A stretch of DNA of 64,000 nucleotides from Lepeophtheirus salmonis (taxonomy: Eukaryota > Arthropoda > Copepoda > Siphonostomatoida > Caligidae): assembly GCF_016086655.4 (NCBI RefSeq), contig NC_052141.2, positions 12,214,001 to 12,278,000 of the forward strand, in the 5' to 3' direction. A model generated the notes under the pieces. That model made no database searches. It had not been told where the DNA came from and was given only the letters and a program-made list of their open reading frames with translations. The first letter of the stretch is position 1. Each line of letters starts with the position of its first letter. This document shows positions 1-12,119 of the stretch, in pieces. The position numbers and the translations under genes are program-made.

Positions 1-122
1 TATGAAATATCATGAATCTTATAGATTGTTTTTATGGTGACGTGCCATATGTTAAACTCTCATATTTTAAATGAATTCCAATTGATTTTCCAATTTGAAG
101 CAATATGCACTGAAGCACAGAA

Positions 123-1571
123 ATGAAGAAGCCCAACGACTTTTTTTTTCTAAACCTAGCTTTGCGCTATGGTCAGTCTGCCAAGGATGAAGTACTCTCT
201 ACTGCTATGGAAGAAACCACGGATAAAATGGCCCCACCTCAAGTACTAAGTCCCTTTATTCAACGCATCAACTCTGGTGAATGTTTGACTAAATTTGGTT
301 TTTCTATGAAAGGAGAATTTAAAGGTTTCTCACACGACATTGGCCCTCCTGAAATATTGAATCCTCTGTCTGCTCCCTATTCACATATGTTTGAGCGTCT
401 AAGAGAGACTGCTGGCATTTTAGATGAGATTCTTTGTCGTCAAGCGGATATTTTGATGGATAAATATGGCGAGGATTTAGAAGGAGGACTAGATGGAGAT
501 TTATCAGTTGTTAATACTGAGCCTTTCTCCGCTTTTGGTCGTGTTTGCTGTGAAGAGGCTGAAGGGAAGCTTAATTCACGCTCAATAATGCTCCAAGGAT
601 CCATGGATTCATCTGGAGGTCGTTCTGTGCCTGTTGATATCAATCATTTAAAAGAATATAGTCTTTTTCCGGGACAAATTATTGGTATTAAAGGTACGAA
701 TCCCAATGGAAGTAAACTAGTTTTGGATAATATCATCAGTGATGGAGCACCTGAGGCCAATAAGAAAGGCTTGAAAAAGAATAGAAGGGAATTGTCCTTA
801 TTGATATCCTCCGGTCCATACACCACCAAAGATGACTTAAATTTTGCTCCTCTCAAAGAATTATTTAAACAAATACGTTCCTCTAAACCGGAAGTAGTCA
901 TCTTCTGCGGACCATTTTTAGATGAAAGACATCCTCTTGTTAGCAGTAGTAACTTTGGGGATGGAGAAGAAGACCAATCATATGACATCATCTTTTCTCT
1001 TAGGATTATCAAACCCCTGTCAGATATTCTTAATGAGTGTACTAATACCAGAGTCATAATGATACCATCTAATAGAGATATTCACCATCTACCAATTTAT
1101 CCAACTCCTCCCTTTGATTCAACACTACCTAATGATCGTATTCATATGCTTAGCGATCCATGTTTATTTTCTCTGGAAGGAATTGTTTTTGGTGTCACTT
1201 CAACGGATATCTTATTTCATTTGACAAAAAGTGAGATTTCTAATCCCAGGGTCAATCAAGATCGTCTAAGAAGATTGGCTAGGCATTTGCTTCAACAAAG
1301 AAGCTTTTATCCTTTGTATCCGCCAAATATGGAGATGTGTATAGACAGCGAGAAATGTGAGATCTATGCAAAGATTGATGTCAAACCGGACGTTCTCATT
1401 TTACCGAGCGACTTAATGCATTTCATTAAAGATGTGGATGGAACATTGGTATTGAATCCTTCTAGATTATCTAAGGGAAGTGGAGGAGGACTCTATTCCC
1501 GGATGAAAATTTCTAATAATGAAAATGAAATTTTGTTGAAGAATATCTCTGCTAATATTGTGAGAATTTAA
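123..1571 (+). CDS. POLA2: DNA polymerase alpha subunit B (POLA2), 3' exon or complete short form
   Basis: The 482-residue frame matches the B subunit of the DNA polymerase alpha-primase complex, a structural subunit that tethers the catalytic subunit during initiation of nuclear DNA replication. Seen here: the OB-fold segment with LKEYSLFPGQ (about residue 178), then the inactive phosphoesterase-like domain with FCGPFLDERH (about 261), SNRDIHHLPIYP (about 316), GVTSTDILFHL (about 356), RSFYPLYPP (about 393), and a C-terminus ending VRI as in animal homologues. Animal POLA2 is close to 600 residues, so most of the N-terminal domain and linker is missing. The LRYGQ segment near residue 15 still resembles the family N-terminus. 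A stop lies 12 bases upstream in frame (111-113) and the bases before the ATG end in CAG, so the window may begin inside an intron with a first exon outside. The body has no introns, so a retrocopy is possible, but the frame is fully open. Confidence 0.9.
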   Translation: MKKPNDFFFLNLALRYGQSAKDEVLSTAMEETTDKMAPPQVLSPFIQRINSGECLTKFGFSMKGEFKGFSHDIGPPEILNPLSAPYSHMFERLRETAGILDEILCRQADILMDKYGEDLEGGLDGDLSVVNTEPFSAFGRVCCEEAEGKLNSRSIMLQGSMDSSGGRSVPVDINHLKEYSLFPGQIIGIKGTNPNGSKLVLDNIISDGAPEANKKGLKKNRRELSLLISSGPYTTKDDLNFAPLKELFKQIRSSKPEVVIFCGPFLDERHPLVSSSNFGDGEEDQSYDIIFSLRIIKPLSDILNECTNTRVIMIPSNRDIHHLPIYPTPPFDSTLPNDRIHMLSDPCLFSLEGIVFGVTSTDILFHLTKSEISNPRVNQDRLRRLARHLLQQRSFYPLYPPNMEMCIDSEKCEIYAKIDVKPDVLILPSDLMHFIKDVDGTLVLNPSRLSKGSGGGLYSRMKISNNENEILLKNISANIVRI

Positions 1572-2866
1572 ATGCTTAATAACTAGGTTTTAATTATATA
1601 GTTGTTGATTCGTAAAATTGTCTTCAAATTCTGTAAACTCACTTTAAAAGATTGAATATCCCTTCCATAATATTAGGATAGCTATTGCTAGGGAGATTAG
1701 TCCCTATTCTTTATAATTTTAAGCGTATAATTTTTTTCCATTAAAACTATCGATATGTTTTGAATAAAAGTTTTTAACTATAAGAATCAAAATATAATTA
1801 TTCATTTTGAAAATATGATCAAGACACAACAATTATGATATTTAAAAGAAAAATTATTGAATTAACAAATAATTTAAAGCATTATGACTTTCAATGATAA
1901 GGTTGGTTTAAAATCCTATTTTTCCAAAAAACTTAATATCTCGTGATGTCATGAATATATAAATCACTTGAAGCAATATCATCTTCATAGATAACTGACG
2001 AGAATGACTGGTTGCAAACAGAATGCAATATAATCATCACTTTTATGCAGAATCTCCGCCTGCGTACTGCAGTAGGATGTTAAGCATATATCCAAATTAA
2101 TAGAACCCTTTATCGTTCGAAAGTAAGAAATGTGGATACACCTAAATAAGATTGCCATAAAGGAGATTCAAACTTTATTAAAGAAATTTATATTAGAATT
2201 TGTATTTGGGTCATAAGGACTCTCAATTCATATGCTTAAATATGGAGACTAATGATCTGACAATTGTATTAGAAGACACTGATACATTCTGCAAAATAGA
2301 TTTGAAGTATATTAAGTTATAAGATTATTATAGCAAAAAAAATTATCCCATATTTTCTCTTGATCTTTTTTTTACTATAACAATAATTTTCAAAAATTCC
2401 TTGATCTAATTTGCAGTTGCCTCCCCCTCCATAACCCAATATTTCATAGTCATATTTGAGTCCGTTTGGGTTTTTTGGGATGAGTTAAGATACACAAAAA
2501 TATTAGCCATATTTGTGAACTTTTATCTAATTTAAGGGACTTAAATTCCAATTGGAACCGATATACCCTCTTTTATATAAAATACGTCAGCTTCTCGTTC
2601 TTTAATCATGAGTATCCACACTGGCTAGTGTAATTTGAGGCAAAATCAAAGAGAAAAAATAAATTTACGAGAATTCGTCAAAGAATACAAATCTAATCCA
2701 GACTCTATTTTGAGAAAAATCACTCTAGACTGCTTTTGTGTTGGCAGGACATATATGTGATATGAGTTCGAGGACAAAGCACTTTTAAACTTGCTCGGTA
2801 ATATATTGTACCTCTGCTACACTCTCAGGATGTTTCTTTTTCAAATAAATATACTTACATCAGAAA
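1572..2866. other. Intergenic, AT-rich
   Basis: Downstream region of POLA2 and upstream region of the DUF268 gene. I see no open frame of note, no transposase similarity and no clear repeat. It should contain the POLA2 3' UTR and the promoter of the next gene, but no motif stands out. Confidence 0.5.
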
Positions 2867-4072
2867 ATGTATTCGACCATAAGCAAATACCTTTTACTTT
2901 ATTCTTTATGTATATCTATCCGAGAAGTGTTTCCAACAACTCAAGTATGTGACGATCACCAAGGCAAATCAAGCAAGAGTAAGTACTCCATACTTAAAAA
3001 TGCCGTTGAATCTATAAGACAATCCTGTGGAGAAATATGTGACACAGGAGATTCAAAGAGTACCAAAGATCATGAACACTTTCTGACTCGAACTAAGAAG
3101 ATAAATTGTCGTGCTTTATTCGAGGAGTCTAGTATTGAGCGAATGTCAGAGTTTAGTTATCCGCCACAAAAAATACCTAAATATTTGTTGAAGGATTTTC
3201 TGTACGGTGAACGCGTAGAATTACGGGATTTCTACTTGGATTATGATATAAAAGGTAATATCCAGGGTTCGATCTACAGTAACTAATTTTAATAACGAAT
3301 TTTAGGTAAAAATCATGCATTAGACTGGAATATTCCCCTTTGGGAATTATATTCCAAATTATACGATGAGAATAAGCTGCCTGGGGCATACGGATTTGAG
3401 ACCACGAATGAGATCAAAAGATTTCTACAACCAGATATAGCTGATATAAGGGGTCATCATGTGTTGATCATTGGAAGCCAGTCTCCATGGTTAGAGATTC
3501 TCGTACTCAAAGCTGGAGCCAAGTGAGTTCCTCAGATTCAAGTTATTATCATTAACACATTTTCTATTACTTATAGACATGTAACGACAATGGATTATGT
3601 TCAAATCAATAACAAAAATCCGAATGTCTCCACAATAACTCCGAATGCTTTGAAGGAGAAATTTCTTAGCGAAAATATTACCTTCTTTGATAGTGTTATA
3701 TCACATTCCTCCTTGGAACATTCAGGTCTTGGTCGTTATAGCGATGCACTAAATCCTTGGGGAGATTTGATTACTATGGCTAAGGCTTGGTGTGTTGTCA
3801 AACCCCTTGGTTTGGCTTTGATTGGTGTACCTGCTGGAATTGATCGAATTGAATTCAATGCTCACAGAATCTATGGACCTTTAATGTTTTCGCATTTATT
3901 TACCAACTGGAAGCTTAAATATTCGGAATTAAATTATTCCAAATTTAACGAAAATGCATGTTCATATTGTTATCAACCTGTTCAGTTATTTGAAAAAAAT
4001 GACAATGGAGTGATATTAAATTATAATATATTGAATGAAATTTTTTATAAGTTGTATACATATTTGCTATAA
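2867..4072 (+). CDS. Secreted/ER DUF268-family protein (three exons)
   Basis: Model: exons 2867-3254, 3306-3522 and 3577-4072, with introns of 51 and 54 nt and GT-AG ends (AAAAG|GTAATA...TTTTAG, CCAA|GTGAGT...TATAG). Phases agree and give 366 residues. The start is followed by a hydrophobic stretch (residues 8-18) fitting a signal peptide. The C-terminal half carries the DUF268 hallmark SSLEHSGLGRY followed by NPWGDL and AKAWCVVKP (exon 3). Before it, VLIIGSQSPWLE followed by VTTMDY looks like the nucleotide-binding loop of a Rossmann-type methyltransferase fold. The family occurs in nematodes and other invertebrates and has no settled function; a SAM-dependent methyltransferase role is inference. 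The stop is 31 bases from the stop of the convergent carrier gene, so the 3' UTRs probably overlap. Confidence 0.85.
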
Positions 4073-4103
4073 CTAATAGATCAATCATATGAATAATTAT
4101 GTA

Positions 4104-4956
4104 TCACCAGGCACTTGAACCAGAAATATTTCGGAGTCTCTCATAGGTGGCCCAAAATATCATAGACCATGGTCCTAAACGAAACCAGCATGGATAAAAA
4201 CCTTTATATAATGATGAGATCCCTTCTTGCTGGATTATTTTAGTGGCACAGTCGAATACCCCAGTATAGGTAGACCAGTTCCTATTACACATTAGTCTCG
4301 TTTTTATAACATCAGCAGGACAACTAAGAATGGTTGCTACAAGTCCAGAGATAAAACTGCACGTGGTAAATGTTACGAAATTATCTTCTGTGAGAGACGT
4401 GTGCTTCACTATCAATCTTTTTGCTTGATCGTATGTTGTTATGTCTCCTAAACAAACTAAAGCACCTCTTTGAACATTGGGTAAAGATCCTCTCCAAAGT
4501 CCGACCCAATCCATGGTTCCTCACTGTTCCTATCCAAATTGATATAATTCCAATCGGACGATCTTCACTAGTTTGTAACTGTATTTTAGCCAAGTCGAAC
4601 GGATTTGCAATGAATTGAGCTATTCCTCCTGAGATAAATGCAAAAGTCATTCGATTGTGTAACTGAAGTGAATGTCCGGATTCGATATGCTTTGCTCTAA
4701 AATACTCATAAGTCCTAACTGCAACACCAGTGTAGAATGCATGTCGATAGAGTGCGGGAGATAGTCCATAATATAAAGAAGGAAATCCTCCTTTGCTTTG
4801 AGTCAAATGTGTGACTATCTGAAGGAATCCGATATTTCTAGTAGGAGAAGCTTGAAGTCTTGTTTTTGTTATGTCTAAAGGATAAACTAAAATCTCTGCT
4901 ACTGAAGCAGAGCATACACTTGATAGATATGTTATCACCCATGAGTCTTGTTTCAT
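4104..4956 (-). pseudogene. SLC25A27: UCP4-like mitochondrial carrier (SLC25 family), single-base frameshift
   Basis: Inner-membrane mitochondrial carrier with all three repeat signatures: YPLDITKTRLQ (repeat 1), NPFDLAKIQLQ (repeat 2) and CPADVIKTRLM (repeat 3). GLWRGSLPNVQRGAL, GDITTYD and the tail YERLRNISG resemble uncoupling protein 4 more than other SLC25 members (from memory; no alignment run). The start at 4956 gives the usual short N-terminus. The gene is intronless, and its frame breaks between repeats 2 and 3: the first frame runs to the sequence for RNHG, then the reading continues one base off. One surplus base in the ATTGGG at about 4506-4510 explains it, and total length (853 nt) is one over a multiple of three. 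The segment after repeat 2 is also shorter than in UCP4. This may be a recent pseudogene, a retrocopy or an assembly error. Confidence 0.75.
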
Positions 4957-5722
4957 GTCTCATCATCGAATGATAGAATTTTATCTTCTATGAATAAATT
5001 AAAGATTCTTCACAGTATGATTATTTTTACTTCAAATAACTTATTTGCAAATTAGACACATAAAGATCAATACATGTTTGCACATGTTTATACTTGCATG
5101 AAATAAAAACTTCTTGACATGTAATTCGAATACATTTTTATTATTTCTTATTTTTGAATAAAAGTTTTAACATGATATATTGAGTGTACTAGGAAAATTA
5201 TCCGAGGCGAAGCACATCAAATTTTATCCAAAGATGGTTCAAGCTTCTTAAAGGCCTTGAAATTATCTATGTATCGCTAACAAGATTAATCTTTCATGGG
5301 AAAAACGGAAATTTCTGAAATAAATACGGACACAAATCATAATCTGTAACCATCTTAATAGCTCCGAAGAGTATCAGTTCGTCAACTTCTTTATACATAG
5401 CTTCTTTATAAAATAATCGTGGTTCATAAGCACTTTCAATGATATTATTTATAAATTCACTAAACATAACTTCGTCCTCGTTTTGTTTAAGATAAATAGA
5501 ATTTTAATCATTCTCCTTTATGCTGTATCAAACGATATTCAAGAGAGCAAAAATAAATAAATAATGCATTTATGTAGAAACTTAATATTATAAATTAAGC
5601 CAAGTAATGATAAAAGTAAAAAATAAAGTAAATTCATATTCAAAAACTAAACTTTTTTCACCAAAAATTAGTATTTTTTGTGGGAATTTTCCTAGTAACA
5701 TAACTTAGTGCTAAGGAGTTCA
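4957..5722. other. Intergenic AT-rich stretch before the inverted duplication
   Basis: Presumed promoter side of the carrier gene. No coding frame or repeat was recognised. The left boundary of the inverted duplication is at about 5723. Confidence 0.4.
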
Positions 5723-5999
5723 TTAACCACATAATGATCAGAATGTGAGAAAAAATCAATTTTTCTTTTGGAATTGACCTTCAATTATTTCCCCATTATT
5801 TGAACTTTGATATAAAGTAATACTTGATCAAGATTTATTACATGTTTCTTAAGTTGAATAAATCAGGAATTTCACCTAAGATTGACTATGTCTTCAAAAT
5901 AAGGTTTACTACAATAATGTAATATTCTCCACAACAATTTTGTACGTAATAAATAAAATTAAGTGGAAATTTCCAGTTTTGTGGAGAAAAAAAAACTAT

Positions 6000-6550
6000 C
6001 AATGTACAAAGATGAAAATCCAGTGTGGGATGGGCATGTTGAAAAACGAAAAAAACCTAAAATCCACATGGTAACCCCAACAATTTGAGGAATCTTTTGG
6101 AAGAGAGAAAGAATAATGATCATGACGTTTCATTAGATCAGCTACAATCAGCTGTGACAAGATAGGAAGGAAAAAGGAAATAAACAAGGACATAGAGTAG
6201 AGAATGAACTTCCTTTTCATTTACAGTTGTCATTATTATTTAAGTTCTGGAGAGTGAGCTTTCTCTCCTAAATAAATTCCATTAGATTTAAAACCTGATT
6301 TGATATTCGTTTGTGCAGATAAAAGACATGGAGTTACCTTGAATATTTGTTGCAAAATTATAATTGTTAGCCCTTGTTGAGCTCAGAGTAGAATTAAGGG
6401 TACACCTCGGAGTAATTCTTGCAATGAATTCTTGCGTATTTCGTTTTCTCCTTCCATCCCTGTCACAGCTGATTTTAGCTGATCTCTTCCTAAACATTCA
6501 TCAAACTGTCAGGGTAACCATGTTGATTTTCGGTTGCATTTTTTAACATA
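6000..6550. repeat. Fold-back pair of dispersed repeat units (left-arm copy)
   Basis: Two units of the dispersed family described at 39180-39725 lie head to head. 6040-6230 reads forward (ACAATTTGAGGAATC, then the TTAGATCAGCTACAATCAGC block) and 6230-6545 reads reverse, ending in AACATACCCATTATACAC. The open frames in this stretch are mirrored at 23183-23441 only because the whole block lies in the inverted duplication; they look non-coding. Confidence 0.6.
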
Positions 6551-6949
6551 CCCATTATACACACGATTGTCATAACTATTTATGCATCCTGACCTCCATG
6601 GATGAAAATATATTATCCGCCGGTATGTTAAAAGAAAATCAATGGGTTCACCCGGGTAATTTGAAGAATGCTTAGGAGCCGAATAGCTTAGCTGTTATGA
6701 CGTTTTCTTAAATTAGCTGCAAGCAACTGTGAGATGAAGGAAATATACTCAAAAACCCCTATGTATCTAGCCATGAAATAGTCAGGAATTACATACTATG
6801 ATGTCGATCCTCAAATCTACTCTGACTTACGTTAGTTTTTGCCCTTCATATACAAGTGATTATTTCAATTTATATGTTCTCTCTTCAAAAATATATGAAT
6901 AACAATAACATATATTTGGGTGATAATTTACAAATATTCAAGGAGCAAC

Positions 6950-7329
6950 TACAAAAAGCTGAATCCTCATACATTATGATTTAATTTTCATCTACCGGGT
7001 GAAAACTTGAAACTTGTATCATATTGATGGTAGAAGTGCTCTGTGAGGAAATTAAAACTGTCTGTAAATGTATTTCAATTGCACCAAAAATGTCATCCCA
7101 TCGAGATTCAAGGCTTAGACCAACAACTCTTCATATTGTGGGTCACACTCTAATATGGTTAAGTTAAAAAGAGACTACACCACAAGAAAGTTATATAATG
7201 GAAGGAGGGCTCCGGAAAAAGAGACTTGTTGTCTTCAACCACAAGTAGACATTGTAAATCCCGCGCAGAGGAGCACTACAATCTCAATTCTCTTCTCGGA
7301 CTAGGACAAAGTTTTTCTTCGCAATCAAC
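6950..7329. repeat. 380-bp segment present only in left arm
   Basis: The right arm reads GAGCAAC directly into AATTAATG (about 22779-22786 on its reverse strand), while the left arm has 380 bp between the same words. CAAC precedes the segment and is also its last four bases, so it is either an insertion with a 4-bp target duplication or a deletion from the right arm between 4-bp repeats. No terminal inverted repeats or coding frame are evident. Confidence 0.55.
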
Positions 7330-7878
7330 AATTAATGATGTGTTCTACAACAATACTCATCCGTACATTGTAATAAAATGACTCTTAGCCTCTCAAAATT
7401 TGATAATAGTATTTTGACTAGATAATAACGGTTGGACTGTGATTTCTGTGAAATAATTATAAAATTGAAATTTTACCTGCAAGGTCATTTGAGGGCAATA
7501 ACAACGATGAGTTAGGCAAAATAATTGTATTTTTTTTTTTATTTCTATCAGATCGTAAAGTTGTGGTTATTTTAGCCAGAAAGGCCAAAACTGTGCACCT
7601 ACAAATATTTCTAAAATTGGTTCAAAATTAGCCAATGATATCTATTGATTTAATGGGACATTTTGAAACCTGAAGGACCTCATATTTGAATATTTAAAAA
7701 TAAGCTCCCCCTTAGTACTGTACACACGTGTAGAAAAACATGTATGACTCATAAACTCTTTCAGCTTTCTACATATTAATGGACGTATTTTTGTTTTCAT
7801 CACTCATTAGCAATTAGTGTTGGATCGGTGTAAAAAAAACTAGTCCAATTCTAATAAAATTTGTTCTTCATATTTGTA

Positions 7879-8527
7879 CTTTAGTATTTTGTACCATCTA
7901 ACCGTAAGCATTCATTTAAAAAAAAAAAAAATCTAATCATGAAATATATTCTATTTTAGTTAAAATTATCAAGAATTATGATACAGAACTCATTAAATGG
8001 CAAGAACAAGTGCCTAAATGGTCACAACAACGGGGGTAGCAGCTTTGGATGGTTCGTAACTAGTTTGTCTGACACTAGTTTTCTTCACTTACAGGCTTGG
8101 GTATGATCATTAGGTTTTCCAATATTACATAGTCAATAAATATTACTTTTTTTAATCACTAAAGGATTAGCTATGGTTGATAGGCTCCAAGAAATGGTGC
8201 ACAGAAAACTCATAAAAGACTTAAATGCTCACAATAACGGGGTTAGTAGCATTTGGTGTAGCAATATAATTAGCAATTGTGCGTATCCTTCATGATAATA
8301 GTGTGCTCTTATAGAAGCATAAATAACGGGGGGGGTCTTTTTTGATGCCCTTCATAAGGAGTAATATCGCCTGACATAACTTCATTTTGCACTAAATTTT
8401 TACGATGGATTTAATTCTAACACAGTTTTTTAATAGTAAATTTATTGTCTAATGTTATGATTTTGACTTTACTTTATTATTAATAATTATTTATATCTCA
8501 TCCGTTGAGATATATCTATCCTGTGCA
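7879..8527. other. Arm-specific non-homologous block with internal repeat
   Basis: This stretch does not match the corresponding right-arm interval (about 21566-22215). It contains a word resembling AATGGTCACAACAACGGGG twice, about 210 bp apart (8011-8050 and 8221-8260), so part of it arose by local duplication. No gene seen. Confidence 0.4.
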
Positions 8528-10146
8528 CAATTGTATATAGTAATTTCCACTTGAAAAAGAGGGGTGATTATCTTCTTGATTAAACTCCACGTCTAGCTTG
8601 TGTTTAGCAACTTAAAGTTATGACATATTTAACTGAATTCATGTCAGAACAAGAAAATGTTTGGATCAGTTTATTATTTCAATATTTTGTATTTATAATT
8701 TATTGTTATTATTAGTTATATGATTACAATTGTTCAATTTTGTATATTTAAGATAAATGTACGATGGTTTATTTTTTAGTATGTAGATTATATTCAATTT
8801 AAGCACATTCTTTTTATAACATGGAACATCGAATATATTTCGAAATACTCTACTTTGTCGTTTCATTAGTTATTATTCTGAGAATATGGTTCATAATGAA
8901 TTACAATTTCATGGAGTGTGACGTTTTCAAATCTACCGTAACGGATAAAAAATGTGTTAAGTTAATTATACGTAGTATATCTTCATTAAATATTTCGCTA
9001 ATGAATATTTTTGTAATACCCTCAAAAATTATAATAAAGCAGGCAGCTGATAATCACATCAGTATTTTAAACAATTATACCATAAGTCTTTCTCCCCCTT
9101 CTCCTTGTACGCGTTTTTCTCTACATAATTATCAACTTAACATATATCTAAGATCAGTTCTGTCTATCAGAATCTCTAATATCTTGAAAACAGTTCATAT
9201 AGATACCAAACTTAATTTTGAACTGTTCCCAATTATAGGCCGTATCCCCTCTCACTATCAGAGGAGCTGGAAACGGTATCATTGCGTTCATAGCCCATTT
9301 GGAGTCAAGGTATACGTCACTGCTTCCTCCTCCATTATCCAGGATACTTTATTCCACTTCTGACACTATGAAATATATTCTTAAAGTTCTTTATTCTGGG
9401 ACTTCTTCCCCTGTCCCTGTTCTATACTTCACCCCTCCCCCACCCCATCTATACATACATATCTTTGGTACTCTAATACTAAAGTACTCCTCTATGGGTA
9501 ACATACTCATACATTTATGAAATGGAATAATTGGTAAACACTTCTCCGTTATCATTAATTATTATTCGACATGATGGATTATTCATATTGAAAAATACCC
9601 ATAGATAGAAGAATATTCATAATATCAGACACAGAATTCACGGTCCTAGATAGATTCGAGTCCCTTTAAGTGACTTTATAATGCAAACTATTTCGTACTC
9701 TTCGTACAAAAATACAGTCCCAAATTGACCCTTAGCTAAATTTCCGTTCGACAACAGCTTGTTTTCAGCAAAAGTCCGCTCACGATAATTTATATCCCAG
9801 TCCAGCCCTACTACATAGCTCGTTTTTATAATAAACACATACAAATGGAGTTATATAACATTTATTGAATTATGTAGATGGCACTGTTAAAGCCCTTTTT
9901 TATACGCAATGTTGTTATACAGTAAGTGTTTTATATTTTTCAGGTCCCGCCTCCTTAGAAAGAGACAGTCAATATAACTACAAAGACTGCATATACTAAG
10001 TAAAGAAATCAATTTATTTTATACGTAAGTTTGCTAAGTTAAATTAATTGTGTAAACATTTGTATAATTTAAAATATTTGATTATATCAAAGGTGACGAT
10101 AATATTTGATAAGAGAGCTTATTCTCTAATCAATTATGATTCATGA

Positions 10147-10190
10147 TGACTCACGCTGATAATCCCTAACTGTTCCTTCTATAGTATAAA
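10147..10190 (+). promoter_or_regulatory. Likely core promoter of left serpin copy
   Basis: TATAAA at 10185-10190 lies 77 bases before the ATG, and an AP-1-like TGACTCA lies at 10147-10153. Both have counterparts at the right serpin copy. Close similarity between copies ends almost exactly at the TATA box; upstream only short words remain similar (TTTGATAAGAGA, ATTCATGA, TGACTCA, GATAAT). Function is inferred from position. Confidence 0.4.
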
Positions 10191-10266
10191 ATGATTTAGT
10201 AATAAGCCAAATCTGTACTAATAACTACTCCATTACATTCTTTTATCGTTCTTATAATTCAAAAAG

Positions 10267-11434
10267 TTGACGAAAATGAATGAAAGCATCCCACACAAGT
10301 CACACTTGGTCTCTATTGCACACGGGTCTCACAAATTCGGAAGTGAACTCCTTCTTCAAACTACAACTTCGGAACAAAATGCCGTATTTTCAAGCTACAG
10401 TATCTCCAGTGTTATTTCCATGGCTGCTCTTGGAGCAAGGGGAAACACACTTCAACAAATCAAGGAGGCTCTTCATCTTCCAGAAGATATGGAATTGCTA
10501 AAGTCTGCCTACTCAGACATCACATCTGTGACAAAGTCGGATGATAACATTACTTTGGAGGTTGCAAATTCTGTTTTTCCGTCCAAGAGGTTGGAATTAC
10601 GAGAAGAGTATTTGAGTGATGTGAAGAAACATTTTCAATCAGAGATTCAATCCTTAGACTTTAATCAAGCTGAAGAAGCAAGGAAAATCATGAATGATTG
10701 GGTTTTACAACAAACCAATGGAAAGGTCAAAGAATTATTCGCTCCTGGTAGCATTAACAGCGATACTGTGAATGTTTTGGTAAATGCCATTTATTTCAAG
10801 GGGGATTGGTTGGCAAAATTTGATCCCATAAATACAACAGAGAGATTTCTTTGTATCTTCAGAGAAAACTGTCAAAGTCCCAACCATGTTTGCGTCCGAC
10901 ATCAAATACGCTTCAACATATAATGAAGATCTAAAATGTACGATTGCTGCCTTGCCATATAAAGGAGAACGGATCACCATGTATCTTCTAGTCCCAGAAG
11001 AAAGATTCGGACTTGGGGAGTTGGAACAAAAGGTAGCAACGGATGCTTTCAATCCCTCAACCCTTGATAAATTAACTCACCCAAGTAAAAATCCAATTTA
11101 TTTGCCAAAGTTTAAGTTGGAATCATTTCATGATCTCGGAGATGCTTGCAAGTCCCTTGGATTGAAGGATATGTTTGATGAAAAGTCTGACTTTTCAGGT
11201 ATGGCTGGAGGTCCAGGAGAACTATACGTTTCTAAAGTTGTACAAAAAGCCATAATTGAAGTTAATGAAGAGGGAAGTGAGGCGGCTGCAGCTTCTGGAA
11301 TGGTTATGATGATGAGGTGTGCTATGATACCTCAGCCTCTTGTCATTGATCATCCCTTTATTTTCATGATCAAGGACAAATCCACTGGACTTGTATTATT
11401 TTCTGGAAAAGTCGTGGATCCCTCAAGATCTTAA
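10267..11434 (+). pseudogene. Serpin, left copy, 2-bp frameshift
   Basis: Same gene as the intact copy at 17216-18385: the translated parts are identical at protein level except at the break, and only occasional silent base differences are visible. After residues INTTER the left copy has ACAGAGAGATTT where the intact copy has one more AG dinucleotide. This shifts the frame at about 10843-10850 and ends translation at 10923; the second half (from about 10850 to 11434) continues in another frame with an intact hinge and reactive loop. Total length is 1168 bp against 1170. Loss of an AG in a short (AG)n run is a typical slippage event. Translation would give a 218-residue product lacking the reactive loop, so inhibitory function should be lost unless this is a sequencing error. 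Confidence 0.88.
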
Positions 11435-12098
11435 TTGTTGATATATGTATATAATGTATTTTCATTTCTTAATACCCTTACCAAATTTATTGGTTATATT
11501 AATTTGTAATACACATTCAATGACTGATTTAAGAAACAAAATTTTGTCATTAAAAATATTTCTTTATATTGATTTATTTTGATGTATAAAAAGCTGAGGT
11601 TTACTGAATCCATTGTTGATTGTTAACAAGAAAATTTTGGAAGCTGTCGCAAATCAACTTTGCTTAAAAACACAACTTTTAAACGTAGATTTTGAATGTA
11701 CAGATAACTTCTTTTTTTTAAAAAAACAACCTGTATCGTAATATTTTCATATTGTAGATACAGATTAACTATTACAGTGGAAAGAATAAGATGTTTTTTC
11801 TCATATTATCCAACGGTTGTCGTCCTTAATTGATTAAAAAAATTGTACAAATTAAGATATTTTCAGTAACTATTACTTTAATTTAATCATAATACCTGTA
11901 TTTATCATTGGCATTTGATGGGGGTTGTGCAAGTTTTTATTAGAAATTTGTGTAATTTGTATAGAGTGGTACATTAAAATCTGAATTTGAAACCTCCACA
12001 ATAGTTTATTAAATAACAATAGAATTTCAAAACATTAATACCAATAATATAAAGATGTGTATCTGAGCTCTGAATAATTAATCCAGCCGTCCTTAGAA

Positions 12099-12119
12099 AT
12101 CCTAATTTTTTCCCCCCTC
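12099..12119. other. Inner boundary of left arm
   Basis: Left of this point sequence matches 16560-16925 in reverse complement; right of it the match stops and P-element-related sequence begins. The right arm at the equivalent point continues into a dead mariner. Confidence 0.4.

Larger units (their letters stand above)
5723..12098 (+). repeat. Left arm of large inverted duplication
   Basis: Reading this arm forward and 24007-16560 in reverse complement gives long near-identical blocks: 5723-6949, 7330-7878, about 8528-9137, and 10184-12098, the last containing the serpin gene. The outer edge is TTAACCACATAATGATC, mirrored by the end of the right arm. Blocks 7879-8527 and 9138-10080 are replaced by non-matching or strongly diverged sequence, and 6950-7329 is present only here. 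The inner edge lies in a dispersed repeat (CCGTCCTTAG at about 12098). Confidence 0.85.

Noticed and set aside
6288..6546. Open frames mirrored at 23183-23441
   Set aside because: Identical because they lie in the inverted duplication. They fall within the dispersed repeat family, whose other copies are not open.
8821..9363. 180-codon open frame beginning with a hydrophobic stretch
   Set aside because: It spans the point where arm homology ends, and the matching part in the right arm (21269-20950) is interrupted. Composition looks random, so no gene was called.
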